Assembly (NCBI RefSeq): GCF_963676685.1
Contig: NC_092354.1
Span: 19,970,746 to 20,034,745 of the forward strand
DNA: 64,000 bases
Source: Mytilus edulis
Lineage: Eukaryota; Mollusca; Bivalvia; Mytilida; Mytilidae
Reading direction: 5' to 3'
The translations under genes and the position numbers were made by a program. Positions 47,364 to 60,407 of the stretch are shown in pieces. Numbering within the stretch: the first letter of the stretch is position 1; each line of letters opens with the position of its first letter. Under the pieces are notes generated by a model. The model ran no database searches and was not told the origin of the DNA. It worked only from the letters and a program-made list of their open reading frames with translations.

Positions 47364-49035
47364 TTAGTAAATGTTCCAATTATGTAGTATAAGCCTATAT
47401 TAACTCTTTTTGCTCCTCCCTTATAATCATGATTTGACTGTTTATCACTGACTTCTGAAAATGAGATCACACAAAATAATTAAGGTTTTATGTACACACA
47501 GCGTTGATGTTCAACATTGTAAGAAGCTGTAACTATGCATGTATATATAGTGTCTTTGTTCAAATATATGTATTAATATGAATAGAAAAAGTAAAAACTT
47601 GGACCCATAACATTAAGAATATGTACATTGTATTAATAGCATGGTTGTGTCAGAGGGTTTGCTAAATATAATGCTTATATATTAGTGTAGCAAGTATTAT
47701 ATTCCTGTTTAGTAACTATATAATTTGAAAAAGACATATCTGTTTTTATACATTAAAAAATAGTTGAGAGACGTTTTGAAACATCGTACCTAGATAAAGG
47801 TTGAAACCCCATGTCGTGTAAACAATTTTGTTTTACAACTTCGAAAACACATGATTTCCAAATTAGATAACAAATATGTAAAGGATCTGCAAACTGATAA
47901 AAAACACAATTTTGACCGTGACATACTGATCGTATGAAAAAAAGCTACATTTATATATAAGACACAGAAAAAAAGGCAAAATATTCAAATTGGACATTCA
48001 AACTAATAGTTGAAAATATACTGACACCGCCATGGAAAAAAAAGAATCAACAGAGAAACAACCGTACACAAAACACAACATAAACATTAAAGACACGATT
48101 TTCACAAAAAAAATACAGGGCTCCTTTAAAAGTAGATGTGAAACTGACAATTTGGTATAGAAAAGAATCATGAAAAAGGAAAAGATAAAGAACAGATCGA
48201 AAATCGAAAACGTTCTACATTTATAGTTAAATCACATACGAAACCGGAGTTGATCTAAGGTACTCTTGATTGAAAAAAACCTGCTCAAAATTTGACACTT
48301 GAGTGAGGTGCAAACGATGAAATAAAATAACAAAATAATGAACTTCAAGGAAATATAAATTGAAAAGTTCTTTATCAAAGGATAAAATCAAAAGCACAAA
48401 CACATCAACCGAATAGATAAACAACTGCCATCTTCTTGATTTGCTATGCGCAATACCTGGCGTAAAAACATGTGGATTAAAATTTGGTTTAATAGCTAGC
48501 TATGCCTGTTAGTTGAAATCGTGTTATGTTATTATGCGTTTCTTACATGAGAAAAACAAAAAAATCGTTTGGACTTTAACCTAATGTTGGGGGGTTTATT
48601 GTTATTCTTATCAACTTCTGATTTTTTTATTTATTTCTTATGTTTTTCCGCCTTTAACATTTGATAACCCATTGGTAGCCTTCGACTGTGTTTTGCTCTT
48701 TGACACATTTCCCGTTTTCATTCTCAATTTTATTGCATATGTATTTGGTATTATATCATATTTATGGGCACAACAATTTACTTGCCAATAATTTCAACAA
48801 TTCTTCATTAAACATAATGTCGTATTTATCAACAGATATTGATATTCAAATATTCAGTAAAATGATATTTGAAAGCTTGACATTAGCAAGGGGCAATGGA
48901 GCTATGATGCAAGTTAAAACAAAATGTTTGTATAAATAAATATATCCAAACACTATCGTTTGTATGTTATGGGCATACCTGTACTAATACATACAAAATG
49001 TGAAGTTGGTGTGTACATTTCAAATATTAGATGTC
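47364..49035. other. region upstream of gene B
   Basis: Should contain the promoter and 5' UTR of B, but no TATA box, initiator or CpG-rich block could be assigned. Dispersed repeat fragments occur at about 47970-48120 ('acaccgccatggaaaaaaaa' type) and a family 2 end at 48660-48735 ('tttgacacatttcccgtttt'). Confidence 0.5.
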
Positions 49036-49039
49036 TATA

Positions 49040-49345
49040 GATATAGGAAGATGTGGTGTGAGCGCCAATGAGACAACTCTCCATCCAAATAACAATTTAA
49101 AAATTAAACCATTATAGGTTAAAGTACGGCCTTCAACACGGAGCCTTGGCTCACACCGGACAACAAGCTATAAAGGGCCCCATAATTACTAGTGTAAAAC
49201 CATTCAAACAGGAAAACCAACGGTCTAATCTATATAAACAAAACGAGAAACGAGAAACACGTATTTATATAAACAAACGACAACTACTGTACATCAAATT
49301 CCTGACTTAGGACAGGTGCAAACATTTGCAGCGGGATTAAACGTT
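49040..49345 (+). repeat. dispersed element, family 1, near full length
   Basis: Variant copy: 'gaagatgtggtgtgagcgcc', 'caatgagacaactctccatc', 'acggccttcaacacggagcc', 'caacaagctataaagggccc', 'aaacaaacgacaactactgt' and 'ttcctgacttaggacaggtg'. The same variant occurs in reverse at 53690-54015. Confidence 0.8.
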
Positions 49346-52300
49346 TTAATGGGCCCAAACCTTCTCATTTTTTCTGAAACAATAGCATAACATCACAACA
49401 TATCAATAAAATATCAATTGGCAGACTTAACTCAATCAAAAAACGTATGATTACACAATGAACGAATAAATTTGATCTGCGATATCTGAATACAAATGCA
49501 CAGTTAATTAAATATTAGAGACAAACATTCATGACCAAAAGGCTAGCAAACAAATTTAAACACACTGAGAAATATTTAACCAATCAATGTTCACTTTAGA
49601 AAAAAAAAACCGTTTTTTTATAATCTTGAAGTTTATACAAATGTTGTAAGAATAAGTGAAAAATTGAAGATATTACAAATAATCAAAGCTGGTATACAGA
49701 CAAGATCCATATAAATAAAAAATGACAAAAAAGCATTATAAACAGTATCAACAGGTCGAATTAACAAGAAAATACGATTTGAGAGTACTTTATATTTTCA
49801 TATGAAATAATGAAACAGAGAAAATTATTCTATACGAAAGCCATGTTGATTCGCATGCAAGGTATTAAACCTGAACTGTGTATACTTCAGATCGGCAACA
49901 TTTGTTATAAATGGTTGTTTATCGTCTTTTCGAAAAAGTTTAGCAATGACGTCATGCTACAATAAAGTATCGTCAAGCAATCATTTCCATACGCGTCAAA
50001 CTATAAATTAAATGATGCGACTTCATTCATACAATCGAAACTCTATCAAAATTCCTTTTCTACGCATCGAAAGGTTTTACTATCTATTGTATTTTATATT
50101 TTAAGAACCAAAAACATATTGTTTGAAACAAAATTGTCGATAACATCAGTAATGGCATTCTATTTTTTTTATAATGACTTCCATAGCTTGAATATCAGAT
50201 CGCCCTTGTCGGGGTAGCTTGATACTCTTGCTGTTAAAACCAGTAAATAAAATAACAATATATGAATCTATGGCATCATGTGTAAAAAATGTTTTAATAC
50301 ATAATAAAAGAAAAACTCACCCTTCCTCACAGTAAATATACAAAATGGCGTTTGAATTGATTAAAAATGGCGTTTAAATTACTTTATTTGTTGAATTAGT
50401 ATTTCTTTTACAACAGGTTTTATTCAACAATGTTCAAGTGTTTAAAGGGACGATAGTTCAATGGGAGCAACGAAATGGAACGAAGGCCTATTTCGTAATA
50501 ACATTCGTGTTTACATGTTTTTTAAATGTCTAATAATTTTACCTTTGTATACTATCATAAGGTAGCTCTTAAAGTTATATTATGGACAGTTAAATAACAG
50601 GTGTTAAAGTTTTATTGAAACGCAACGCGAATACGTTTGACATTCTGAAAATATCGAAAGTAATGGAATATATTGATTTCCCATAAAAATTAAGATTTCA
50701 GTAATATTTGTATTGTATGTTGAAATTAAACTAAAAAGAATAAAAATGTATTATATTAGTAAAAAATTAATGCTGCCACACAGCCAAATATTGGGCCGTC
50801 TCAACATTCTTGGAAATGGAAAAACAGGTACAAATCTGGGACTTTTAAAAAAAGAAATATTTGTAAAACATTTGATATGCTTGCACATAAACATGATAAA
50901 AAGTCTACAAAAACATATTAAAAGACAATTTCTTTGAAAAAATTCCAAACGTTTGCAAGAATTAGAAAAGACCTTTGAATTTCAAAGATAACACATTTAC
51001 AAATTCAAACAACTTTAGGCAACTTTTTCATGCAAAAGTCGTTTGTTGCATTTTAAATACACTTATACATTAAAATCAGAAAATACTCGGACAGTTTCTA
51101 TAAATATATTAAGGTATAACAGATATGGCGTAGCCCAATCAATTATTAAAAAGAGGGGTTTCCACACATGCAATTAACGTATACGGGCGGGCGGATGTAA
51201 CCCCGTATGTTACTATACAAAAGCAAAGCATAACGGGGATACAAACACCCAACTACCCCTTTATACGCCACTATAGAATAAATAGTTCAAGAAAACGAAA
51301 TTATCAAAATGACGTATTCGGTTTATCATATTTTTTTCATTGTTATAATTTGAATATGATACTAATGCATATAACTCGAAGGGGTAAAGTTATCATTTGA
51401 ATGAGCCTTGTGTAAAATTTTAGGTGTTTTTATAGAATTTATAACAAAAATGCATAACATATTCCAATTCATTCACTGTTGTTATATATTCATATAGCAG
51501 TTATATTTGCAGGGAAATGACCACGTTAATCTTGAAATGTTTAAATGAAATTAAAAGTAGTTACCGCTAAGATAAAAGACATGCAAAACGGAATCCCAAA
51601 ATACTCATGTGATTTGTTTTTGTTATAATAACACGAAAAAGGAAGCATAGCAATCACTTTCGGTTTGCTTGTATTGTAATTTAAGATGTGTTTTGAAAAT
51701 CATGCATGGTTGATACCAGCGTGATTCAAATTCTCAAAATCGGCATATTAGGGTAGCAATCTAACCCTTGAGTTAAAGACGATCTTCCCTAACTTAACAA
51801 GTAAGCTACCTTTATATCTCCAAATCATCTACAGTGATCCCTATTTTTCTTCTTTTTTTTTGGGGGGGGGGGAGGGCTGCGTACCATTAAACCCAGTAAC
51901 TCACAGAGTCACTACTGTACAACTCCGATATTTTCACTTGAAAACTCACTGGCCAGTTCCTTGCATGACATGTGATGAAACAAAATAGTAGCTTTACAAC
52001 TGTGTAATATACGTACACGTATGTGTTTAAGCTTGTTAATGCAAATAAAGCAACTAAATAAAAAATGATATGAAAGGTAGAATATCGATACAGTGTTCCA
52101 TAAATCTTAATACACTCTATATGTACATGTATGCATAGGATTGTGTAAGCATTTACGACAAGACAAACAAAGAACCAATATGTTTATTAAAATGTAATGG
52201 AATGATCAGACTGATAAAAACAATGAAATGGAAAAAAGGCCACTTTTTTATTTTGTGGGATAAATCTTATACAGGGAAAATAAGGTACACTATTTTATAA

Positions 52301-52615
52301 ATATATCGAGCAAATATGACACTCTTCGAATTCTCATAAAAGAAGGCACCTTTTGAAACCATTGTTTTTTTCCATGTAAATGATGCAAAGTATAAACAAG
52401 TTTCTACTAAAAGATGAAAACGAACCTGAAAATAAATACAATAATAAGTACATAACTATATAAGGTGATAGCAAGTAAGTATTTACAAGACATTTTTGTA
52501 AGTTATCAAACATGAACAAATATAAGAAAAGGCGTTCATAGAATCAATATATACTGACATTTACAGTCAGTTTGAAGAAACTTTTTTTGTTAATCAACAA
52601 TGTAATTGTCAGTTC
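49346..52615. other. AT-rich intergenic stretch
   Basis: No gene or RNA recognised in about 3.3 kb. A G-rich run 'tggggggggggagggc' lies near 51861. Short open frames at 50713 (+) and 52334 (-) lack protein-like features. Confidence 0.5.
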
Positions 52616-52619
52616 AAGT

Positions 52620-53575
52620 AAATGCTAATATGTTATCAGCCATTGGATCTTCTTGACTTCTTAAAACTTAATGACGAACTGAACATGACACTGCATAGCT
52701 ACTTGCTTTAACGTTTATCTGACAATGTGAGGGTTACATTGTACAACATGTTATTTCGTATTAATGTATGATCGTGATAATGACGTTTACATGGTACTAT
52801 ATAAGGCTATGTACATCGACTTGTATTCATCATATATAGGTAAATATGACTCTTTGTGACTAATGATTAGACCTTTTTACAGAAACACTTGTATTTCTAT
52901 CAACATTTCAATTTTCAGTTTAATGTTAATTATCAGACAAGGGATCTTCTTGACTTCTAAACTCCATAATAAGCTGAACATGACTCTGCATGGCTACGTG
53001 CATTAACGTGTGTCTGACATGGTAAGTTATTCATAGTACATTATGTACTACATGACATATCGAATAGATGTGTGTTCGTGATGATGAGCTTTAATGCCTT
53101 AAGCATATCTACTCGAATTGACGTGTGTCTGACATTGTAAGCACTTAACAATAATACTGTATAACTACTGTATTATATATACTACACGGCACTATACGCA
53201 GGTGCTCCCATTGCTGACAGTTTCTCATATTGAATTATACTTTACACTATATAATGCAGCTCGCAATGACAATTGTTCGTCATTCCACGCTCATGTCTGT
53301 CCTAATGAGATCAACATTGTACCGTATGGATATTGATATTGACGTGTGTCTGTCCTAATCAACTCAAAATGACATTATACGGGGCTACTCACATTGATGT
53401 TTGTCCGTCCTAATGAGGTCTACGATGCGCTATAGATGGCTGCTATCAATGATTTTATTCGTCAATATTAGCTCTACATGGAACTATATGTTGTTTGTAC
53501 GTCATGCTAAAGTTTACATCGAAATTCACAAGACATCGACTTGTGTTCGTCATATATAGGTTTACATGGCTGTAC
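52620..53575. repeat. irregular tandem repeats before the 79-bp array
   Basis: Paired blocks: 'gatcttcttgacttct' followed by 'gctgaacatgactctgcatg' at 52648 and 52929; 'acatcgacttgt' followed by 'tcatatataggt' at 52812 and 53534; and several units with 'tgtctgtcctaatga' at 53290-53430. Spacing is uneven. Confidence 0.6.
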
Positions 53576-53689
53576 GTAACTAAACAGATATCACATCGCT
53601 TTTTTTATTTAGTTAAGTCATTCCCATTGATATTTTATAGTGTCTATTTCTATGTTGTTATGTTATACTACTGTTTCAGAAAAGGGAGA

Positions 53690-54015
53690 AGGTTTGGTAC
53701 CATTAAAACGTTTAATCCCGCTGGAATTGTTCTTTACCTGTCATAAGTCAGGTATCTGGTGTTCAGTGGTTGTCGTTTGTTTATGTGGTTCATAAGTGTT
53801 TCTTGTTTTCGTTTTTTATAAAGATTAGACCGTTGGTTTTCCCGTTTGAATGATTTACACCATTAATGTTTTAGGCCCTTTATAGCTTGCTATTCGGTGT
53901 GAGCCTAGGCTCCGTGTTGAATACCGTACCTGGACCTTTCATGGTTTACTGTTATAATTTATGACTTGGATGGAGAGTTTTCTCATTGGCACTCATACCA
54001 CATCTTCCTATATCT
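53690..54015 (-). repeat. dispersed element, family 1, reverse copy
   Basis: Reverse complement of the 49040-49345 variant: 'taaaacgtttaatcccgctg', 'gttgtcgtttgtttatgtgg', 'ctttatagcttgctattcgg' and 'tctcattggcactcatacca'. It sits directly against the 79-bp minisatellite. Confidence 0.8.
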
Positions 54016-54049
54016 ATTAGACATTTGTAAGTCATGGTGAGCTTAAAAT

Positions 54050-55290
54050 TCCAATACATGACTACAAGATCGTCATGGAAGCAGTGGCGGACTGACTCTA
54101 ATATTACACTTTTGTAGTGTAGTGGGCGAGTGGTGTCTCTTGAGCCGATCGTTATGGACGCAGTGACGGACTGCCTATACACAGTACACTTCTTAATTGT
54201 CGTAGGCGGGTGATGTATCTTAACTTAATCGACATGGACGCAGTGATGGACTGACTATAACATTACACCTAAGAATTGTAGTGGGCGGGTGTTTTCTCTT
54301 CAACTGATCGTCATGGACGCAGTGGCAGACTGACTATAACATTACACCTCTGAATTGTAGATGAGAAGTTTTCTCTTAATCCGATCGTCACGAAAGCAGT
54401 GACGGCCTGACTATAACATTACACTTTTGAATTGTAGTGGGCGGGTGATGTCTTTTCACCCGATCGTCAAGAACTCAGTGGCGGACTAACTATAACATTA
54501 CACCTCTGAATTGTAGATAAGGAGTAATTTCTCCTCACCCAATCATCATAGAAGCAGTAGTGGATTGACTACAACAATACACCTCTGAATTGTAGTGGGT
54601 GGGTGATGTCTCTTCACCCAATCGTCAAGAACGCAGTGGTGGACGACCTATAACATTACACCTCAGAACTATAGATAAGAAGTAAGTTATCTTCACCCGA
54701 TCATCATAGCCGTAATGGCAGACTGACTATAACATTACACCTCTGTATTGTTATGGGCGGGTAGTGTCTCTTTACCCGATTGTCATGGAAGCAGTGGTGG
54801 ACTGCCTACACCATTACACCTCTGAATTGTAGTGGACCGGTAAATGTCTCTTCATTCGATCGCCAAGGCCGCATTACTCTTCTGAATTATATTGGACCAG
54901 TAGGTGTCTCTTTACTCGATCGTCATTGACGTAGTAGCAGCCTGGTTATAGCATTACACATCTTAATTGTAGTGGGCGGGTGATGTCTCTTCATTCAATT
55001 GTCATGGAAGCAGTGGCGGACTTACTAGAGCATCACCCCTCTTAATTATAGTGAGCTGGTGGTGTCTCTTTATCCGATCGTCTTGTGAATATTAAGAGAC
55101 TCAGTAAAACCCTAACTCGTATAACGTGCAGAGTAATGTCTTTTCAACCGATCGTCAGGGATTAAATGTTTTACTTTCCTTTTGTTCGGGGAAGACAGTA
55201 TCTTTTCACACGATCGTCATGGCATTAATTGTTGGTTAACTGTCGAATAAGATCACTGACTTGAAAAATGATGTACGTGTCTTTTCGTCA
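54050..55290. repeat. 79-bp minisatellite
   Basis: About 15-16 head-to-tail units with the consensus 'gatcgtcatggaagcagtgg', 'cggactgactataacattac', 'acctctgaattgtagtgggc' and 'gggtgatgtctcttcacc'. Unit starts fall at 54068, 54147, 54227, 54306, 54383, 54462, 54541, 54620, 54699, 54778, 54858, 54918 (a 60-bp unit), 54997 and 55076, then decay to about 55290. Spacing is strikingly constant at 79. Confidence 0.9.
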
Positions 55291-56039
55291 GGGGGACATT
55301 TGAGGATGCAGAGTCACATATTCTCAAAATTTTTAAGGGATGGCAGTATCTTACTATACGATTGGAACAATTGTCGATTGGCTATCACCTCATACATCTA
55401 ACCTAAAATTGGAGGCTGCTGTTTCTATTCATGATCTTAATAGGAACAATTAAATATTGGCTATCACCTTACACGCTTGACTTCTTGTGGTATAGAATGT
55501 GTCCTTTCAGAAGATCATTAATATACCAGAGCTTATACCATGAAATGTCTACACAGGATCGTCTTATAAACAGTATATTGATTATGAAAGTTTGTCAAAT
55601 TACACTCCTTACTCGTATTATCAGAGGGACAATTGGTGATTGACTCACAACACACATGTTTATACTTTTATACGAAGGACAATATCTCAATATACAATTT
55701 TTACTATAAAAGAACATGTCTGACTTCCAGATGATGGGGCATATCTCCATACAATATTTATTGGACCAATTAGACATTGAAAGTAAAAATTCACTACTGA
55801 CTTGGAATCTAAAAAAACTAAATACTCCCTTAAAACCCTATCTGCTTTTGGACTGCATGGAGAAAATAGCAGAAAATGATTAGATAACTGGGTCTCCTTT
55901 CTAAAATGCCCTGACGTACAGTTCCGAACATCTATGTCAATTGTCTATTTGACAGTCAAAATTCACTTGGAATTAATAAAAAATCAAAACACTCCCTCAA
56001 AATCTTATCACCGTTTGTAGTATATTGAGGTCACTGTAG
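55291..56039. other. non-coding stretch with decaying repeat traces
   Basis: Faint traces such as 'attggctatcacct' (55377, 55457) suggest old tandem structure. No gene was seen. Confidence 0.45.
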
Positions 56040-58239
56040 AGGTTGATTAGCTGACATATAAAAGAAGTTTGTTGCATACTGAAGGGTGATCAAGATTTGG
56101 CCAGGCTGTTGCGGTTCCCATAAAAAAAATCTCACAAAAACACATGCTCCATTGTAAATGTTTAATTTATTTCACATTCAAATATATGCATATGTACAAT
56201 AAAAACATTGTTTATATTCGGATTCCTTTAGTTTATCTATGTGTTGCTAGTAAACCATTTCCAGCTTTTTTTACTTTTTAAAATCCCTAATGTATTGTTC
56301 ATCAATTTATAACAGTCATTTAAAGAGCTTGTTAATTAGAATTTAAGTAGTGAATACATTTTTTTCTTCATAGAACTCATTTTCTTTACTGTTATTTTGC
56401 AGTTTCTAAACCAATATCGATTATTTAAGCATCACATTTACCATGCCTTCGATTCAAACCTCTTTTCTAAATACTAACCTTCTCCTTTTATATTGTTTTA
56501 CCTGACAATTACGAATTAAATTACCAAAATGACTGCTTGATCAGATTAAGTCCTTCATCATAGGAGGTTTGACTATTTCTTTGTTATCCAGCATTTCAAA
56601 ACACAACATCTTATGACTTACAAAACATAACTTTCAAAATTTATATCACATAATAAATACATTTATATTTTACTTTTTTATTGTTTTTTCCTGACAATCA
56701 TAATATGAATATTTCCGAAATCAAATTTGATACTTCTGAAAAACGGGTCTGATTTTTTTTTTATATCTTTTAAAATATTTACAACATAAAACATATTACA
56801 CAATCAATACATTTTTACATTTTTTGTACTTTTTTTCCCCTGACAATCATGAAAAAAATAATTGTGAAATAAAATTAATTCATTTTGAAAAAAAGGGCGG
56901 AATCATTCCTTTTTTTAATTTCACTGTTTACAACATCAAATATATAACACACTCATTACATTTTTAATTAATCTGCAATGGAAATAACAGCTTTGACGAA
57001 AAGGTGTTTTTTTATGTGTATTCATCAAATAATTTCAAAATTGATGATTACAATTCCAAAAACAATTTTGAACCTTTTATCTTAGAAATTCAAAAAATGG
57101 GTTTGACAGTTTGCAGAAAACAAATAAAACTGTCGCAGAAATTACTAACTAATTCTTGAAAATTTAATTAAAATAATAATGAAAAAGTTATCTAAATAAC
57201 TTGATCTAGAATTTAACATGAAGATGGATTTCAACTTTCTTAGGGAGATAATTTTCATAATTATATTACAAGTGAAAAGAATGTCATTTTTCATTGATGA
57301 TATGAACATTGATATGGATTCATTTATATTCTCAGGTACCAATCTTTGTGGATAGAGGAAAACTTGCATCAAATAGGATATTTGTTTTCGTGGTTTTGCC
57401 TTATAATAAAATTTGAAATTCGTTGCGCGATTATTTTCGTGGTTAACCTGCACTGACAAAATCCGCGGAAATTGGTATTCAAAGAATAATAATGAATCCA
57501 GAGTAAGCTGAACAAAGTAAAAAATATTGAATATAAAGCCAATAAACATTTATATTCTTGTTATTTTTCTGTTACAAAAAATTACAAATATAAATAATGT
57601 ATAAATTTCGTAACAATAACAAATAGTAACAATCAGTATTTATCAATTATAACAATAATCAGTATACTTTGCACAGTAAAATAATCCAGTATTTTAAATC
57701 TTATATAATCATTGCATTTCTATAAATTTGTAAAACAAACCACCAACGTTTCAATGATATATGTATAAAAATACATGAGATAATCATGTATCATACAATT
57801 TTCAATTTATCTCAAAATCAAGGATATAGATTTTCTTTTTTTTGCTTTTTAAGTTCTGTATTTATATGCTATCAATTTATAACAGTCTTTTCAAAAGCCT
57901 AAAAGAGGAACGAACATCCTCAATATAAATGAATAGGTCTAATTGTGAAAAAAACTAATTAACCAGTGTGTTTTAAGTTTTTAAAAATGTGTAAACAAGT
58001 AACCTATAAAACTCCTTAGAACTTTAAAATATCACTAAATTAGTTCCTTTACATATTCTCAAATTCTGAAATCTTAGATTTAAGACATGAATCAAATAAC
58101 AATAACATTTTTCGAGCGTAAGTGCTACAAATGGAGCACCTACTTTTTTTTAATTACTTCAAAGTTTGAACACTAAAGGCGGTCATCATTTAGATTTTTT
58201 TAAAGTTTTTTTTCAATGAAGATAGTATAAAAAATGATA
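56040..58239. other. 3' flank of gene C, shared with A and B
   Basis: Begins with a block like 2100-2290 and 5690-5900 ('acacatgctccattgtaaat'). It continues with 'cttgatcagattaagtcctt' (A: 6710) and traces of the 47-bp unit (57610-57665). It is non-coding. Confidence 0.55.
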
Positions 58240-59650
58240 AAATGACGATATGAACACAGATCCATACCACACGCTCCATTTTTTTTTAGCAAGACAAGTG
58301 GTGATAGCAAAATTTGTAAGGTTTATGCGAATGCGTTTTATGTACAAAATGTAGAGTATAAAACAGAAAGCTACATTAATAGCTAAAAAAGAAAAAAAAA
58401 TCCATAAATAAAAAATATGAATAGTACTGTCACACGCTACATGTAAGAAAAATCCAATAGCATAAGTTATGATGAAGAAATCTGTTAACTCAAAACGTAA
58501 TATGTACAACAAGTAGAATAGAAAAACATTGATATTCAAAAAATGAATAAAATATAATATGACATTATGAAAAAAGATTCTTACCACGTCCATGCACCGT
58601 TAATTACACAATGTTAATACAACTACACAAGAAATGATAACAAAATCTGTAAGCTTAATCAATGAGTATTTTGTACAAAAATGTAGAGAAAAAAATACCA
58701 ATTATTGTTAAATGACAATTTAAAAAATAGAGTCTTATTACACGATCAATCTAGTGAATAATTCAACCACAAAACTTATAAAGCAAAATTTTTTAAACTT
58801 AATTATACATGAGTATTATGTACACAATAAAGAGTTAAAAATAGAAATCTACATTGATAGCAAAAAATCCAAACAAACCAATAAAAACAAAATATCAATT
58901 CATGACACTATGTAAAAAGACTTCTGCATATTATTTAAAAAAAAGACCAACATACAACATATCAAAATAAGATATGTCTCGTCTGTTCTTGATGATAACG
59001 TCAATACAAAAGAAATCTGAATTTAGAAAATGATAAAAATTTAATGAAAAAAGGTCCTACTACATGCACCGTTTAGAACATAATACAACATAATCTAACA
59101 ACGCGAGTTATGATAGAAAATAGATTAAATAGGTTTGATGTACAAAAGGTAGAACAGAAAAAACTTTGATAGCAAACAATAAATGAAATATAAACTGACA
59201 TTATGAAAAAAGAATCCTACCACATATATCATTCAGTACAAAAAACAACACAAGAAATGATAACAAAATAAGTAATCTTAATTTAGATAAGTATAATTTA
59301 CAAAATGTTAGGAAAAATCCGATGATTGTTAAATGACAATATGAAACACAATCCTTTCTAGTAAATAATCCAGGAACACAAATAATGGTAACAAAACTTG
59401 TAAACTCAATTAGCATGAGTATTATGTACAAAATGTAGACTAAAACAACAATTGATCACATTGATTACCATACAAAAAAATAAACAATTGACACTACTTC
59501 TACCACACGTTCCATGTCATCTATAATTCATAACAGTAATAAAACAAAATAATAAAAATAATGTTTACTTGAATACATAGTATGTACAAAAAGCAGAATA
59601 CAGCATGTCAAAATTAGATATGTCTCGTCTGTTCTTGAAAATAAAATCAA
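58240..59650. repeat. degenerate 130-150 bp tandem array, 3' flank of C
   Basis: Eight or more diverged units with 'gagtattatgtacaaaatgt', 'gacattatgaaaaaag' and 'taccacac...cc' blocks, visible at about 58260, 58430, 58560, 58680, 58810, 59050, 59210, 59340 and 59500. Fewer units lie after A (8450-8960) and B (33780-34250). Confidence 0.75.
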
Positions 59651-59749
59651 GACATAATACCTGTGACTTTAGAAAATGATGCCAAATTTAACAACAGCTA
59701 ATCTATGATAAAATAGCAATGTTTACTGATTGTATTACATAGAATAAGA

Positions 59750-60010
59750 AGACAATGTGGTACGATTGCAAATGAGACTCACCAACAGAGACCAAAAACG
59801 GAGAAGTATGTAAGCACTTATAGCTCACAGTACAGCCTTCACAATGAGTAAAACATATACCATAAGGGAATCTCTCTCAGGCCCCAATTTAACATTTAAT
59901 TTAACATGTAAACAATTCAAACAAGAACTAACGGTAAATTGTATGTACCACACAATGAACGAACAAATAAATACGATGAAAGACAGTAAACTACAACCAC
60001 TGAACAGCTA
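59750..60010 (+). repeat. dispersed element, family 1, partial
   Basis: Diverged copy: 'agacaatgtggtacgattgc', 'aaatgagactcaccaacaga', 'acagccttcacaatgagtaa' and 'aagacagtaaactacaacca'. It occupies the same relative place as 10705-10880 after A, so it may be the orthologous old insertion. Confidence 0.65.
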
Positions 60011-60129
60011 CATAAAATGTGTCTCGTTTGTTCAATGCAATATGTACTGAATTTAGTATAGTTATATATGCATTTGCTGAATAGCAGTAGTATCTAAACT
60101 CAGATAAAAAGAAACAATATGAGACCGAT

Positions 60130-60280
60130 AAATTTGTAGTAATATAGTAGATAAAAAAAGGAGATAGAAGTAATGGGATGAATAGCAATATATATAATAG
60201 AGAAAGAAGAAATGGAATGAAAAGCAGTAGAAATCAAACAAAGACAGACGTTATCGGACGAACGCCAATAGATGAAAAAA
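60130..60280. repeat. degenerate minisatellite after gene C
   Basis: Three to four diverged units with 'agatagaagtaatgggatga', 'gaagaaatggaatgaaaagc' and 'atcaaacaaagacagac', the counterpart of the 41-bp array after A. Confidence 0.7.
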
Positions 60281-60309
60281 CAACATGGATTTAAACTACA
60301 TTAAGACAA

Positions 60310-60407
60310 TTCTTATATTGATCAACATTGGTATTCTTCTCTAAAGATATCCTTACTACATCAGGATGTCCTTGTTGACTTGCTTTGTTCCATTGTTGTT
60401 CAGAGGA
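60310..60407 (-). pseudogene. ankyrin repeat remnant beyond gene C stop
   Basis: Past the TAG of gene C the minus strand still encodes a recognisable ankyrin repeat (KASQQGHPDVVR, then LEKNTNVD). At the stop the copy reads GGTTTGTAG where sister repeats read GGTTGTAG (Gly-Cys-Ser). One extra T therefore shifts the frame into the stop. A compensating change a few codons on returns to the ankyrin frame. Confidence 0.7.

Noticed and set aside
54050..55290. CRISPR-like or tRNA-array explanation for the 79-bp repeats
   Set aside because: There are no spacer/repeat alternation and no tRNA boxes; it is an ordinary minisatellite with odd regularity.
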